A stretch of DNA of 64,000 bases from Amphiura filiformis (taxonomy: Eukaryota; Echinodermata; Ophiuroidea; Amphilepidida; Amphiuridae): the NCBI RefSeq assembly GCF_039555335.1, contig NC_092646.1:23414893-23478892 (forward strand), given 5' to 3'. Positions 1 to 11,622 of the stretch are shown here, piece by piece. Under the pieces are notes generated by a model. That model saw only the letters and a list, made by a program, of their open reading frames with translations, was not told the origin of the DNA and made no database searches. The number at the start of each line of letters is the position of its first letter. Positions within the stretch are counted from its first letter, which is position 1. A program made the position numbers and the translations under genes.

Positions 1-87
1 AACTGAAATTTTGGAAATAAGCTTTTTTCGTGGATATCTACTGAAAAATGTCATAACAAGAGGATGCTAGGATCACAAAATCCTCCT
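1..87. mobile_element. Right end of a TTAA-flanked MITE, cut by the window start
   Basis: The sequence matches the right part of the complete element at 40316-40633, including the terminal stretch GGATCAC-AAA-TCCTCCT. It is followed by TTAA at 88-91, the expected target site. The left part lies outside the window. Confidence 0.8.
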
Positions 88-105
88 TTAAGTGGTGAGA
101 GTACA

Positions 106-170
106 TTCATGCATTCATTCATTCGTTCATTCATTCATTCATTCATTCATTTATTCATTCATGTGCTTTA
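106..170. repeat. ATTC microsatellite
   Basis: About fifteen tandem ATTC units with a few variants (ATTCG, ATTT). Simple repeat with no coding meaning. Confidence 0.95.
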
Positions 171-231
171 TTATTATATGCTGATCCGTTTGTGGCATGC
201 GACTCCCATCTTTTTAAAGTTGCCTGTAACC

Positions 232-270
232 AGTGCGGCGCCAGGAATTTTTTCGGGGGGCAAAGTGAAT
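232..270. mobile_element. Solo end of the hAT-like MITE family seen at 19159
   Basis: CAGTGCGGCGCCAGGAA followed by TTTTTTCGGGGGGCAAAG matches, in reverse orientation, the right end of the element at 19159-19366. The rest of the element is missing, so this is a truncated copy. Confidence 0.65.
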
Positions 271-391
271 TCCTTTGTAAAGATGTTAAGACAGTCAGAT
301 TGATCATAAATTTGAGGTTTGAAGAAAGTTTCTGTGATTGGACAAACTATTCCTATTAATAACAGCAACATTGATGTGACATGATCTCACA

Positions 392-583
392 CAGGGACTG
401 TCTTTTGAGGGGAGCAAGAGCAATCACTCTCTACTGCTCTCCTGATATAGGAGAGTGATTTTAGCTCTCCTTAGTTGACCATTCTCTCCTTACATTCTAT
501 TGTAAGTAGTCTAAACAGCTTCCCTTGAAGGCTCCAGAAGAGCTATTTAATGCTCTCCTGCAAATTCCAAAAGACAGTCCCTG
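392..583. mobile_element. MITE with CAGGGACTGTCTTTTG termini and 6-bp target duplication
   Basis: Terminal inverted repeats CAGGGACTGTCTTTTG and CAAAAGACAGTCCCTG bound 192 bp. The flanks CTCACA (386-391) and CTCGCA (584-589) form a 6-bp duplication with one mismatch. The interior carries repeated CTCTCC and GGAGAG pieces. A related copy sits at 36687-36888. Confidence 0.8.
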
Positions 584-589
584 CTCGCA

Positions 590-1758
590 TAATAATTGTA
601 TAAATTGTATGAAGTGGGTTTTTAACTTGCCTTGAATTTCTTTTTTTACTTGTGGTAGTGTCCTGGTTTATTTATGAAAAAATATATCTGTTGTATAAAC
701 TGTTACTCGCTCCCGATTCAAGAAAAATATGGCACAAATTTTTTTGGATTTAAATTACGACACATTAGCATGTTTTGCCAAGTGAAACATAGCTCAGTCC
801 TTTAGTTGGAGCTAAATGCCCCAAAATCAAAATTAGTGCTGTATTTTTCTTGGATCTGAAGCAACAATTCTTCTTCTACTTGACTGTTCCAGAAAAAAAG
901 TGCCAAAGCTCCTTATAGAGCTTAGTTTAGGGATAAAATTATGCAAACCTTGATGTAATTATAATGTTAGTTTTGGTCCCAGCTGATTTGTACTTTGTCC
1001 TTTCCTGGTTGCACAGTCACATGGTTCCATTCAGCAAATTGAAAACATTTTTGTATGTCTACATCATTGGAAATATTTAGTCATTATCCAATCAACAACG
1101 TCTATTCCGAGGTTGTCGCCAGATGTTTTTGTTTAGTGACAAAGGAGCTAAAATTGGCTGGGATGAAGACTAGTATAATGTGTGCTGAAGTTGGTATTAA
1201 GTTTCAACTTAACTTTATATTGTAACATGCTATGTTTCTTATTTGGGAGCTGATACGTTATTATTATTATTCACCTTCCCCTTTGTGCTAATTCCCAAGT
1301 GCAAAGTTGAACTATAAACATAAATATCAAAAACATAATTTTTATTCTCCACTTGGGAAAAATAACAAGGAAAGTACATGCTGTTTCTTATTTGAGAACT
1401 GTTTACACTATCTCTATAAAACATTGTTAAATATATGTATTATTTATCTTTGGGACAAAAAGCATCATTTATTCTCCACTACAGAAAATAACAAAGAAAG
1501 TTAAAGTACATATTGTACGTATACATGTTTTTTTTATTTGTGAGCTCTCTATGTTGTAGAACATTGAGAAATACACGTATTATTTATCTTAATAAAAAAC
1601 ATTTTATTATCTTTATTATAACAAGGATATTTTAGTACATAGGCCTATAACTTATGTAACACAAGAGTTGCAGCAAAATTTATGTTATGAATTATGTATT
1701 TATGCACTTTATGTAATTTCATCATGATCAGTATGATACCAAAAATCAAAATGTAATA
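590..1758. other. Intergenic, no gene seen
   Basis: AT-rich sequence with stop codons in all frames. A loose direct repeat of about 115 bp built on TTATTCTCCACT and AACAAGGAAAG occurs near 1340-1500. I see no RNA gene or exon. Confidence 0.5.
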
Positions 1759-2195
1759 GGGCTATTCCATTTAATATCCACACTACCCCTGTGGAAGATT
1801 CTGTAAATATTGTTCTACAGGGGGAGTCATCATCATCATCAATCGGCTGCAGAGCAGGCGACTACAAGCTTTCGCCAACTGTTGCGATCTTGGGCTAGCG
1901 AAATAATTTTATTTAGCTGCAGCATCCCTTCAGTATCTCCGAGAAGGTGCTGGACATACTGCAAGTGTAGTGTGAGCGGCAGGGCGAGTATGAATTTCAA
2001 ATGTAATTAGGCTGCTCCATATGAATTCCATTCACCCTCTGAGAAAGATTCAACCTGAATCATCCACAGAAGGAGGGCGATTTTCAAATGGAGCTACATA
2101 ATGTGTTCATTCCATTTAAAATTCATACTCCCCAATGCATGGAAGTTACATCCAAAATCATCCACAGGTAGTGTGGAATTCAACTGAAAAAGCCC
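1759..2195. mobile_element. Foldback element of the GGGCTATTCCATTT family
   Basis: It begins GGGCTATTCCATTTAATATC and ends in an inverted version before GCCC at 2195. Interior blocks CCCCTGTGGAAGATT and CCACAGGGGGAG alternate in orientation. Other copies in the window are at 23577, 38176, 40699 and 48382. Confidence 0.75.
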
Positions 2196-2433
2196 ATTGA
2201 CTGCAGCTCATGTCAGCTTTTTAAAAGTTTCTGTATAAAATTCTTTTCATGTTTTATTTCAATAATTATTTTAACACAATAGAGTAACTAATATACCACT
2301 TGGTGCAGTATTATGAATTCTACTGTTATTTTAATGAATCTTTCTGATGGTGTTTGAAGTAGTTGTATTAAAATGTTTGGAAAAAACTTCTATGGTCATT
2401 TTGATGTCTGTTATTTGTGGAGAAGTTTTAAAA

Positions 2434-2856
2434 GTGTGGTGGTGAGCTATTCGCCACTTGCACGGTTCCGCCATTATGCACTATATGCGGGGAGAGCCTC
2501 GAACTGGCAGCATCCATGAAAGGAAGAATTACGTAACCTTACACAGAATGTTATATGACTGGTTCAATTCCCATTCATGTATGCTGCCAGTTCGAGGCTC
2601 TCCCCGCACATAGTGCATAATGGCGGAACCGTGCAAGTGGCGAATACGACATGTAATCGTTAGTGCACGGTGGTTCAATCCGAACGGTTCTGATTTTTCT
2701 CTCCTTTATTATAAATGCCAGTTTGTCTGAGCTCCGTTTCTTTAATTATTACATATTTTCTCAGGCATGTATCCTCTGGATCCTCGCATTTAATATTTAA
2801 TGTCTCATATTGACTGATGTTCTGCTAGGACACAGCAGATAGGCCACCCTCTCTAA
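2434..2856. repeat. Direct repeat copy 1, split by a palindromic insertion
   Basis: The block running from GTGTGGTGGTGAGCTAT to GCCACCCTCTCTAA is repeated at 2951-3184 with high identity. Copy 1 is interrupted by the 193-bp element at 2451-2643. The stretch GTGCACGGTGGTTCAATCC resembles a polymerase III B box, so the unit may be a tRNA-derived SINE. Confidence 0.8.
2451..2643. mobile_element. Palindromic element inserted in a direct repeat
   Basis: Inverted arms of about 65 bp start TCGCCACTTGCACGGTTCC and end in its complement, around a central AT-rich stretch. The second copy of the host repeat (near 2967) reads GAGCTATACGAC without the insert, giving an empty site. Comparison implies at most a 2-bp (AT) duplication. 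Confidence 0.85.
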
Positions 2857-2950
2857 TTATAATTAAAATTACATTGGCCGTGAGACATTTTCGAGAGAAT
2901 AAAATCATTACATGTTCAATTCGCCGGTAGATCCGCCATGAGCTGTTGTG

Positions 2951-3184
2951 GCGTGTGGTGGTGAGCTATACGACATATAATCGTTAGTGCACGCTGGTTC
3001 GAAATCCGAACGGTTCTGATTTTTTCTCTCCTTTATTATAATGCCAGTTTGTCTGAGCTCCGTTTCTTTAATTATTATATATTTTCTCAGGCATGTATAT
3101 CCTCTGGATCCGCGCATTTAATATTTAATGTCTCATATTGACTGATGTTCTATCAGGACACAGCAGATAGGCCGCCCTCTCTAA
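2951..3184. repeat. Direct repeat copy 2 (uninterrupted)
   Basis: Intact partner of the repeat at 2434-2856. It contains GTGCACGCTGGTTCGAAATC, a good B-box-like match. It serves as the empty site for the palindromic insertion in copy 1. Confidence 0.8.
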
Positions 3185-4766
3185 GTTTTAATAGTGTTAG
3201 AAAGTCGTCATGATCTTGTTAATTTGCAACAAGTGTGATGCTATCAAGCAAAATCAGTCCAAAGTAGGACCAGTTGAATTTTGGGATTCTTACATTTTCA
3301 GCATATTCAGAGCTCCACATAAGTGAAAACCCCATGTCAACATGATCTTTGATTACAAATGTACAACAATTTGAACACCGGTATATTAAAAAGAAATAAA
3401 CAGAGACAATCAAGTTATAGAGTACTTGAATTGGGTAATTTTTAGCACACTAAAATATATGTAAATACATATTCAACTTGGCAACGATACCTTTGGTTTA
3501 AGATATGGCTACAAAATTTGGCATAACAAATCAATTTTGATTTGTCCACCCTACACGAATTATTTGGCCCATATCAAAACTAGGATTTCCGAGTTCCAAC
3601 TGATTTTGCTTGATTGCATCACAAATATTATTTGAATGTAGAGTTGACCATGATGTGAAAAACAGAAGAAAACATCGCAGTAGATTGTGGGGAAGGAAAA
3701 AGCATTATGCTCTCTTTTTGATAATAAGATTTTGAGTAAAATTTGATAAAACTAAAGGGAAACGTTTTAATGGTGATATCCTAATGTTACTCAACCCCAT
3801 GTTTGGCCCCACAACAACCAGATGGTTGGGTGGTAGGCTGGTTCTGTCTGTCCGTCTGGTCTTATGGAAGCAAAATCATTAACCCACTCTGCAGCCTACA
3901 CTAATAATCAATTCAAATTTGGTAGGATGATAGAGTATGGTGACCTTATGCGCTGTATAGTTTTGTGTGAAGTTTTTGCATATTTATGAATATTAATGTC
4001 CTGATTTGCATAGTTTACTTGAAATTCCATTAAGGGGGGGGGTACTACACCCATTGCATTTTTTTTTGCATTTTTTGCATTTTGTGAAGAAATGAGAAAA
4101 GAAATTGGACAAAGTGGTATGCAAAATGAAGGGCAAATCTTCTCGTTCAATTGGTGGCATCAGTATCAATGAAGCGTACATGCTTCTAATGATATAAGCC
4201 AAAAGGTGGTACATCACTGATGTTTTAAATTCACTTCATTTTGGAAAGCTTACTATCAACGGATTTCGTTAAAATTTTCGATGTGTTGCTAACACATTAG
4301 GGAAATAATGTTGATATGTAAAATGGGAATAAGTGGTCCCCGATTTCTTTTATGACTTCATGAACTTGGTACTCCACAACTATCAAAAAACGAACCGGTT
4401 AAAATGCTTCTATTTTCAATGTTGAGCTATATTTTGTATTTTGAACTTGCGACACTATTTCACTGAAACTTAATTAAGCCATAGGTAACAGGTTACCACA
4501 ACCACACTACAGCAATGTTGAAGAAGATTGTATTTTTTGTCACCTATACCACCATATTAGGTAGTTTTCCGTAAGCTTCATTTTTGTGATTTTGGTAACT
4601 ATTTTATATTTATTTGCCCAATCCATCTCAACTAGGCAATCTAAATTGTACTCACCATTTACATCCCAAGGTATTTTAGTATATCCACCTCACACATTTC
4701 CATTATATATCCAGTAACAGACAAAATATCAAAATTGATGCCTCATTATGACATGTATGATATTAT

Positions 4767-4929
4767 ACAAATATTACATGCCTATGAGTGTGATAGTACA
4801 AAATATATCATGAGGTCAAATTTTGACTTTTCTATTTCACGAGGCGTAGCCGAGTGAAATAGATCAGTCAAAATTTGACCAAATGATATATTTTTACTAT
4901 TACACGAATATTGGCATGTAATATTTGTT
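4767..4929. repeat. Foldback with a GC-rich apex
   Basis: Arms ACAAATATTACATGCC and GGCATGTAATATTTGT enclose further paired segments. The apex is CACGAGGCGTAGCCGAGTG. It is nested inside the 1.5 kb TTAA element. Confidence 0.75.
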
Positions 4930-5404
4930 TTATATCATGATATCACATGGTTTCTTTTCATGCCATGTGATAGTAAAAACTATCACACGGCTAAAGTCAC
5001 CGTATTCATGATATAACACAGACTATCACATGTATTCAAAATTGATGCCTGAATTTGACCTGAACCAATTGACCTATAACCTGAACTTTGATGACCTTAT
5101 AGCCTTTTTTAATCTCTTTTCCTAACAACACATTATAGAAGATAAATACATGGTATAGTATTAAATTTTCTATGTGGAAGAGATTAGGCCTATTTAATTT
5201 ATTCAGTGTTATAATCAGTGAGTACATTTCTATAGATGGTATAACAAAGGATTTAATGTATTCTATTCATGTACCCAACTTGAACATGTTGAAAAGAATA
5301 AATTATGGTTTGTTATGAAACACGCATCTGAGTTACTAGGATACATGTAAACAAAAAATATATAGGGCTAAAATGACTTACTATACAATGGTTTAAAAGC
5401 ACCT

Positions 5405-5440
5405 TTTTTTTTTTCTTTTTTTTTTCTTTTTTTTTTATTT
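5405..5440. repeat. Poly-T tract
   Basis: Runs of nine or more T broken by single C residues. Confidence 0.9.
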
Positions 5441-5939
5441 CACATGATCCGTGCATATATCGCCAAGCTATAAATGAAAAAATATTTTTTTAGACCAATC
5501 AAACCAATATATGGGTGTAGTACGCCCTTAATCCACTCTGCAGCCAACACGCAATAACCAATTAACTTGGTAGGATGATAGAGTATAATGACCTACTTTA
5601 TAGGTTTGTGCCAAGGTATTTGCATATTTATTATTATTAATGGACTTATTTGCACATTTTGCCTAAAATCCACTAATCCTACACACAATAACAGTTTAAC
5701 TTGGGGATGATACAGAGTGGTGACCTTATGTGCTATGTGAAGTTATTTTCATATTTATGAATATTAATTAGCTTATTTGCATATTTGCCTGCATTTCCAT
5801 TAATCCACTCTGCATCCTATATGCAATAATCGATGAACTTCCTACATAGTACTTTAGTAAGACCATAAACTGAATGATCACCTCTTGTGGTGTATAGTTT
5901 TGTGTCAGATTATTTGCAAAATTATAGGCAATTTTACAA

Positions 5940-6015
5940 TTTACACAGTAAATTACAATTGTAATTTAATTACAATTGTAAATTACAATTGAAATGTAAT
6001 TTACAATTACATTTC
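5940..6015. repeat. Cluster of TTACAATTGTAA palindromes
   Basis: TAAATTACAATTGTAATTTA and variants recur back to back, giving a locally self-complementary AT-rich block. Confidence 0.75.
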
Positions 6016-7055
6016 ATTATTCTATGTGTTGAATACTAACCTTCATTATTTACAAACTTTTGTTGTTGGTAAACCTTAAGTACGAACCGTATAATTCTAG
6101 TTATTTCACAATTCGCAAGTAAAGTGCATCACCACCCTCCCGAGTTTCTATTGGGAACAATTTTACCAACTTTTGATCAGTCGTTTCATCAAATTCATTT
6201 TAATCAGCTCCTTCGTTGTCTCCCAGTCTCTCCTTCTTTCCTCTGTTCCTGCTTTGGCACACATCCCTCTTCTCCGATCCCATGTCCCTCTTTTATTTGT
6301 CCCTCTGGCCTTATTCCCCATCAACTGCTAACAAATGTGAATGTGAAAACATAAAATGTAAATTGTTTTTTAAAAAGTCGTTCATTCACCTCATTTTTAC
6401 CATTGACTGTTAACTGTTTAAACATCTCAGTTTTATAGATTTTCGATAGGCTACTCTCACTTCCCTGAGCTGGAAAGATGAAGAGTTTCCTTAAGGTTAG
6501 TCGAGAGTTTTTCATGCGCTTGATTTCAGAGGGGCGTAAGTTCATAACAGAAACAGCCATGCAGAAAATGAACAAGCGTACTGGGACGTAGGCCTACTTA
6601 CAATAGAATATTGATCCACGGTCAAGACATGAAACTTGGCTTAGCTCGTGCCCGGAGCTCGTGAGTCGGGGGCGGGCGGGGGGTTGCATGAGGGGCGACA
6701 TGCCGGGTCGGATGCCGGGGAGGGTACAAGCCATTTTCGGCAATTTTCATAAGGATTTTATAAATTTTAAAATTGATTGGGGCACTTCGTCAAGCTACGC
6801 CCTGGAAAATGTGTTGATTTTGAATTTATAGCCTTGATATCTTTGATGAAATAAATCAATGCTGCTATTCCCATGATTACAATGTAATAGGGTACAACAA
6901 TAACATCAACAACAATATCAAAAAGCAATTATTTGCAAATCGAATTTGGGAAGAATATTCAAAAAGACAGACTTAGCAGGCCTACAAATTTCTGAATTAT
7001 ATAAAGTGAAAAACAATCAATCACGATTCACTGCAGTCAGCGAATCAATCAAATA
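6016..7055. other. Intergenic, no gene seen
   Basis: No supported exon. A G-rich stretch (GGGGGCGGGCGGGGGG) lies near 6668-6684. Confidence 0.5.
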
Positions 7056-7059
7056 AAAC

Positions 7060-7320
7060 TAAAAAGAAAGGAGCAAGAAAGAATAAAGAAATAGTGAAAA
7101 AGAGAAAGAAAGAGAGAGAGAGAAAGAAAAGAACGAAAAAGAAAGTAAGAAAGAAAAAGAAAGAAAGAAAGAAATGAAAAAAAAAAAGGAAAAAGAGAGG
7201 AAGAAAAAAAAAGAGAAAAAGAGAAAAAAGGAAAGAAAATTCAGCCACATGGGGACTCGAACCCACAAAAATTGTTCATAACAGATTCCCAGTCCAACGC
7301 TCTATCCACTGGACCATACA
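7060..7320 (-). repeat. tRNA-derived SINE with a pyrimidine tail
   Basis: On the minus strand, 7320-7240 reads as a tRNA-like head: TGGTCCAGTGGATAGAGCG matches an A box and GGGTTCGAGTCCC a B box. The intervening arm does not fold into a clean cloverleaf. The plus-strand GAAA-rich tract at 7060-7235 forms its CTTT-rich tail. This looks like a SINE, not a working tRNA gene. Confidence 0.7.
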
Positions 7321-7380
7321 TCAGCTTACGCAATTTCTTATTCTCGAAGCGGATATGTAACTATAATTTGATGTAATTAC

Positions 7381-8140
7381 TTGATTACAATCGCGTCCGC
7401 ACAATGGCTCTTAGAATAAACACGCATGTCGGCGCTGAAATTTTGAACGAACTGATGGAGGAAAAACCTCGTTTTTGCAATACTACCTTCAATTTGGAGT
7501 GAAAATCAAATGGGATAGCAATTGGCAGAATGTTGAGAAATAATGTAGGTATTCAGATGTCTAAATTAACGCCCCGTTATCAAGATATCGATAATTTCAC
7601 AAAACAGTTTTTTCTCAGACAAGATTCTCGAAAATGTTCCCCCAAAACGGGCTTTTTAAATTTGATCGGTACTGTATTTGGTTCTTCCCCATGGCAACAT
7701 TATTTCTTTAATCGATTTGTAGTACAATACAAAAAAGGAGAAAACAATCACTCGGCGCCGGCGTGGTTTTATACCGTGCGAACATTTGAAAAAAACTGCA
7801 TGGAACGTGTTTTTGATCTTGTGAACATGGTGCGTAAAAATGATTTAAACGAAGGATTTTCAAACGGATTCTAAAATTTTTTATAAACACACAAAAATAA
7901 TGTAAAGATACATCCATGCACCAACATTTGACTCACTGCGATATTTGATTGCTGAGAAAACGCGGTTTTAGAGAACAACTTTATACGTCTTTTATACGTT
8001 TTTTATACGTTTCTTCGTGTAACCTTAATCCCCAAATAAACCAGGTTGAGTGTTTGTCATATTCTTATCTTCCACTGAATATATAGACGAATCCAAATCC
8101 ACGCATTCCTACACCTGAATAGCAGCCTTTAGTTGGGTAG
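7381..8140. other. Intergenic; an unrecognised 114-codon open frame at 7530-7874 is probably not a gene
   Basis: The frame at 7530-7874 on the plus strand shows no recognisable domain. The opposite strand is also open for 69 codons across part of it. Triplicated TTTTATACG occurs at 7986-8010. Confidence 0.4.
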
Positions 8141-8149
8141 CCGTCGGCT

Positions 8150-8640
8150 ACAATGCACCCAAAATGTGAAATGATTCGGCCTTGGCGGAAATTTTAAACT
8201 GCATTCCATCACCCGTTTTACACCTTCCGCGAAAACACAGGTAGACAAAAGAATGATTAAAGTGTTACAACACAATAGGCCCTACAGTTCCCTTCGGCAA
8301 AACACACAGCTTCTACATGGTATATTCGCTGTTGAAGTGACATAATAATCGGATTAACTACACGGGGTATCAAACGCTACAAATGGATGTAGGCCTACTT
8401 GTGAACAAAAGGACTATGTATGAATAGATGCGACGGGATTACCTGCGGAATTATCTCTATTGTATTATTCTATTAACCCTCCGGCTCGTCCTTGCATCTT
8501 CTCTAGGTGTTCAGGCGGCTTTTATTTGCACAATTGAGCGCTCAAAACACCAGGTTGGTGCTAGCGGCTACCCAAAGATGGCCGACCAAATCCTGACCAT
8601 GACTTGGCTCGTTGGATTCGTCTATACTATACGAAGATAA
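8150..8640. repeat. Interspersed repeat shared with 59880-60110
   Basis: CTGCATTCCATCACCCG, GTAGACAAAAGAATGAT, ACAACACAAT and GACTTGGCTCGTTGGATTCG occur in the same order near 59890-60090. The two copies differ by indels. Family unknown. Confidence 0.7.
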
Positions 8641-8839
8641 CATGCCCGTCGAAAACTAACCAGGTCTCAAACCTCTCTCCCCTTAAACACTTGATTCCCC
8701 TATTTCCAGTATTTCTCCCGAAAGCCGATTTGCGGCGCGGATCGTAGAAAATCTGTGATGTATTAAAGGTGGGTAACCTGATCGACAACCTCATCCCCTC
8801 ACTTTACTCCATCAAAATGCCGATTTTGGTATCAGGTGA

Positions 8840-9052
8840 AAGCTCATATTTTTCTCATTAACATGCTAAAATTAAGCGTTCCAAATAGGGATATTTCTGG
8901 AGAAATCATCAAAAAAACTGTCGAATTAGTCTCAAATGTGGTATACCATATATTAGACGAATTCAACCGTTTTTTGATCATATCTTCGGAAATACACCGA
9001 TTTGGAACTCCTAATTTCAATATGTTAATGAGAAAAATAGGATCTCTCATTT
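8840..9052. repeat. 213-bp imperfect palindrome
   Basis: CATATTTTTCTCATTAACAT at the left pairs with ATGTTAATGAGAAAAATAGG at the right, and pairing continues inward to a centre near 8946. Because of the symmetry both strands carry similar open frames, which are artefacts. Confidence 0.8.
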
Positions 9053-9410
9053 GATATCAATTTATTACATGATCATGATGATTATCATTAATAAAAACAC
9101 TGTAGACTACCAAAATCACGCTGTATTATATAAATGTCAGTAATTGTATGGGCGTTAGCCATAGGCTAGAGCCATACTTTAATTTTGTTTTGCAATATTT
9201 GTTCGCACGTTTAATGGGTTATCTAGTTATGTAGATTGAAAGTTGCAGGGTATATAGTATGTATGCGAATGAAGAAGTAGATTTTCTATAATAAAATGTC
9301 TTCAGGAGAGGAGAAATTTAACAAAAACGAAAACACCTAAGTCCGTCAAATGCACGAATAAAAATACGTGTATAGTATAGGCCTATCCACCATTGGGGAA
9401 TTGCCGCAGC

Positions 9411-9468
9411 TGATTAGAGTCGTTCATTTCGTGCGGTACATGATTAGAGTCGTTCATTTCGTGCGGTA
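9411..9468. repeat. 30-bp tandem duplication
   Basis: TGATTAGAGTCGTTCATTTC followed by GTGCGGTA occurs twice in tandem with no internal differences. Confidence 0.9.
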
Positions 9469-10462
9469 AATAGCGGGCAATGGGTGTATTTTTGTTTGCT
9501 TTTGTGTTGCTTTTTGGAAACACTCACGCTCGCTATAAAACCGTTCATTTGTTTGCACAGACCTAGTCTCCTACACAGCCAATTTGTGTCGGGTGATCCG
9601 AACAAACATCCTGATAGCCACAGTCTGGCCCGAGGCACAGACTATCAAGTGTTTGTTTACCAGTGACCTTCAATAAAATCGATACTGTAGTACAAACATG
9701 CTATATACAGGGTGTCCCTGAAAGAACTGTATCGTCAGAAACTTAATTGTTTGGGTATTTTAACGCCACAACTAAACAAAACTAAATACTTGGTGCGGTT
9801 GAGCAATAAATCAGCTATCACATACTTTTTGAATTTTGACAAAAAGACGACATATTAAGATTAGAAATTTAATAACATGGCATAATCACTGCGCATCATA
9901 CTTTTTACTTCATTTACTGTAAAACATACATCTTTTGACTCATTGTGACACCAGATTTTTTTTCTTTTTTGAGAAACAAAAATCCTTCCAAACTTTACAT
10001 AGAGCAAACAATTTACAAGATTAAATTTTTTATTTTGGCATAACAATTTAGGGAATTTTGTTTTTGTTTGTTAACGTTTGTTTTAATACGCAATCACTCG
10101 GGCACACCCTTTCCAACGAAAAATGAAAACTTTAATCTCAACATTTAATTTTTAGCATGGAGAAAGGAAATCATAACTTCCCTCCCGTTCCTCCCCAATT
10201 CCCCTTCTGTTTTTCTTCTCTTTTTTTATTTTGCTTTTCACCTTTCCACATGTTTTCTTCTCAGACAACCCTTGTTTACCAAAAGTAATAAATTTTATTT
10301 AATTTATGACGACACAGCATTCTGTCATCCCTGTCTAGCCCCGCTCCAAAGGTCTGACCTGGTTGTTAAACCGGCGCAGGCCAGATGTCAGAACTGCAAA
10401 TCAAATGCAGCAAGGTTGAGGTTGTAATATCGTGCACATAGCTACCTATACCTTGCTGTGTA

Positions 10463-10685
10463 TAGTCCGACGAATAGGACCTTCTTTTTCTAAGTTACCA
10501 GACTATACACATTTCACACTATGATCACTATCTCACATGGTGCAAGAAAGACGAATCGCGAAAGTCCAGTGACGGGAGGAGCGGTTAGTGGATTTTTGTG
10601 GTTAATCTTTCTTGAGCGATCAGAGTTAGAGTAGGCCTATAGTTGGTAAACTAAGAAAAAAAACCAGGTCCTACTCGTCGGACTA
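10463..10685. mobile_element. hAT-like MITE with 8-bp target duplication
   Basis: Inverted ends TAGTCCGACGAATAGGACC and GGTCCTACTCGTCGGACTA bound 223 bp. The flanks GCTGTGTA at 10455-10462 and 10686-10693 are identical, the 8-bp duplication typical of hAT transposons. Confidence 0.85.
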
Positions 10686-10838
10686 GCTGTGTATAGTGAA
10701 CAGAGCACATGTATTTTGCTCACTGGCAATTGATACAAACAGAACGTATCAATAATGGGACAGTATGAATGGATCACTTTCGAAGTTTATGTTGCGATGA
10801 AGTTTGGAAGTCAACATGTGCGATGATGCTGAGTATTA

Positions 10839-11073
10839 GGGAACAAACCAAATGACGTCCTATAAACGAAACTAGTTTCGTTTAGGGGTGAGGGGGTAAA
10901 ATACTTGATTACGTTTGTACAAAAACATCCGGTCTGAAGAATGTGTCATTATTATTATTATGTCAAAATTTTCAACATTTCATTATTACGTTTCTGGCAG
11001 GGAGGGAGGGGGTCGGCTGAGAAATGAAACTAGTTACGTTTATAGGACGTCATCGATCTTTTGGTTTGTTCCC
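10839..11073. mobile_element. Harbinger-like MITE with TTA duplication
   Basis: Ends GGGAACAAACCAAATGACG and the inverted GGTTTGTTCCC, with CCTATAAACGAAACTAG in both arms. TTA flanks lie at 10836-10838 and 11074-11076, as in PIF/Harbinger elements. Confidence 0.75.
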
Positions 11074-11118
11074 TTATAGGGTCTACAGGGGTTGTAACAA
11101 CATGGTGTATCGCCTAAA

Positions 11119-11622
11119 CTTGGTCAGTTGTATTTGTAGTTGATGTTCTTACAGAGCTGAATAGATTTCGGGGTCATCCAAGGTCACCCAGGGTTCATCT
11201 GAGGTCAAATTACTAAAAACTATCATATGGGCACGAAACTTGGTGGGTATAGTCAACATTTAGAGTAAAATTTTTGGAAGGTCATTTCGGGGTCATCCGA
11301 GGTCACCCAGGGGCATCTGAGGTCAAATTACTAAAAACTGTTATATGGGCACGAAACTTGGTGGGTATAGTCAACATTTAGAGTCAAATTATTGGAAGGT
11401 CATTTCGGTGTCATCTGAAGTCACCCAGGGGTCATCTGATGTCAAATTACTAAAAACTGACATAACAGCATGAAATTTGGTGAGTACAGTCAACATTAAG
11501 AGTCAAATGTTTGGAAGGTCATTTTGGGGGTAATCCAAGGTCACTTAGGGGTCATCTGGGGTCAAATGACTAAAATCTGTCGTATGGGCATGAAACTTGG
11601 TGAGTACAGTCAACATTGCTAG
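11119..11622. repeat. Tandem array with 118-120 bp period, about four units
   Basis: Each unit carries GGTCATCCGAGGTCACCCAG, GAGGTCAAATTACTAAAAAC and ACGAAACTTGGTGGGTATAG. Successive GTCAAAT marks lie at about 11204, 11322, 11441 and 11561. The outer units are more diverged. Confidence 0.9.

Larger units (their letters stand above)
4034..5527. mobile_element. 1.5 kb TTAA-flanked element
   Basis: The ends are GGGGGGGGTACTACACCCAT and the inverted ATGGGTGTAGTACGCCC. TTAA lies on both sides (4030-4033 and 5528-5531). The host repeat elsewhere reads CCATTAATCCACTCTGCA, which is the empty site. No open reading frame of transposase size is present, so it is non-autonomous. A TTAA target is the hallmark of piggyBac and Kolobok-type transposons. 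Confidence 0.85.
3889..5930. repeat. Tandem array of roughly 130-145 bp units, interrupted
   Basis: Units begin with AATCCACTCTGCAGCC or a variant and carry GGTAGGATGATAGAGTA, GTGACCTTATG and TTTGCATATTTATGAATATT. They start near 3889, 5529, 5673 and 5801. The first and second units are separated by the 1494-bp element at 4034-5527. Confidence 0.8.

Noticed and set aside
2434..3184. LTR retrotransposon with short direct terminal repeats
   Set aside because: The repeats lack TG...CA ends, primer-binding site and any coding sequence between them.
7045..7268. Two overlapping Phe/Ser/Leu-rich minus-strand frames
   Set aside because: Translation of the purine-rich tail of a SINE.
7530..7874. A 114-codon plus-strand frame
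   Set aside because: No recognisable domain, no splice or UTR support, and an overlapping open frame on the other strand.
8836..9054. Open frames of about 70 codons on both strands
   Set aside because: They mirror each other because the DNA is a palindrome; no domain or codon evidence.
9706..10115. Element with ACAGGGTGTCCCTG left end and GGGCACACCCT right end
   Set aside because: The left end resembles other transposon ends, but the putative right end matches poorly and no target duplication was found.
11119..11622. CRISPR-like array
   Set aside because: The 119-bp units are tandem repeats without unique spacers, and the genome is eukaryotic.
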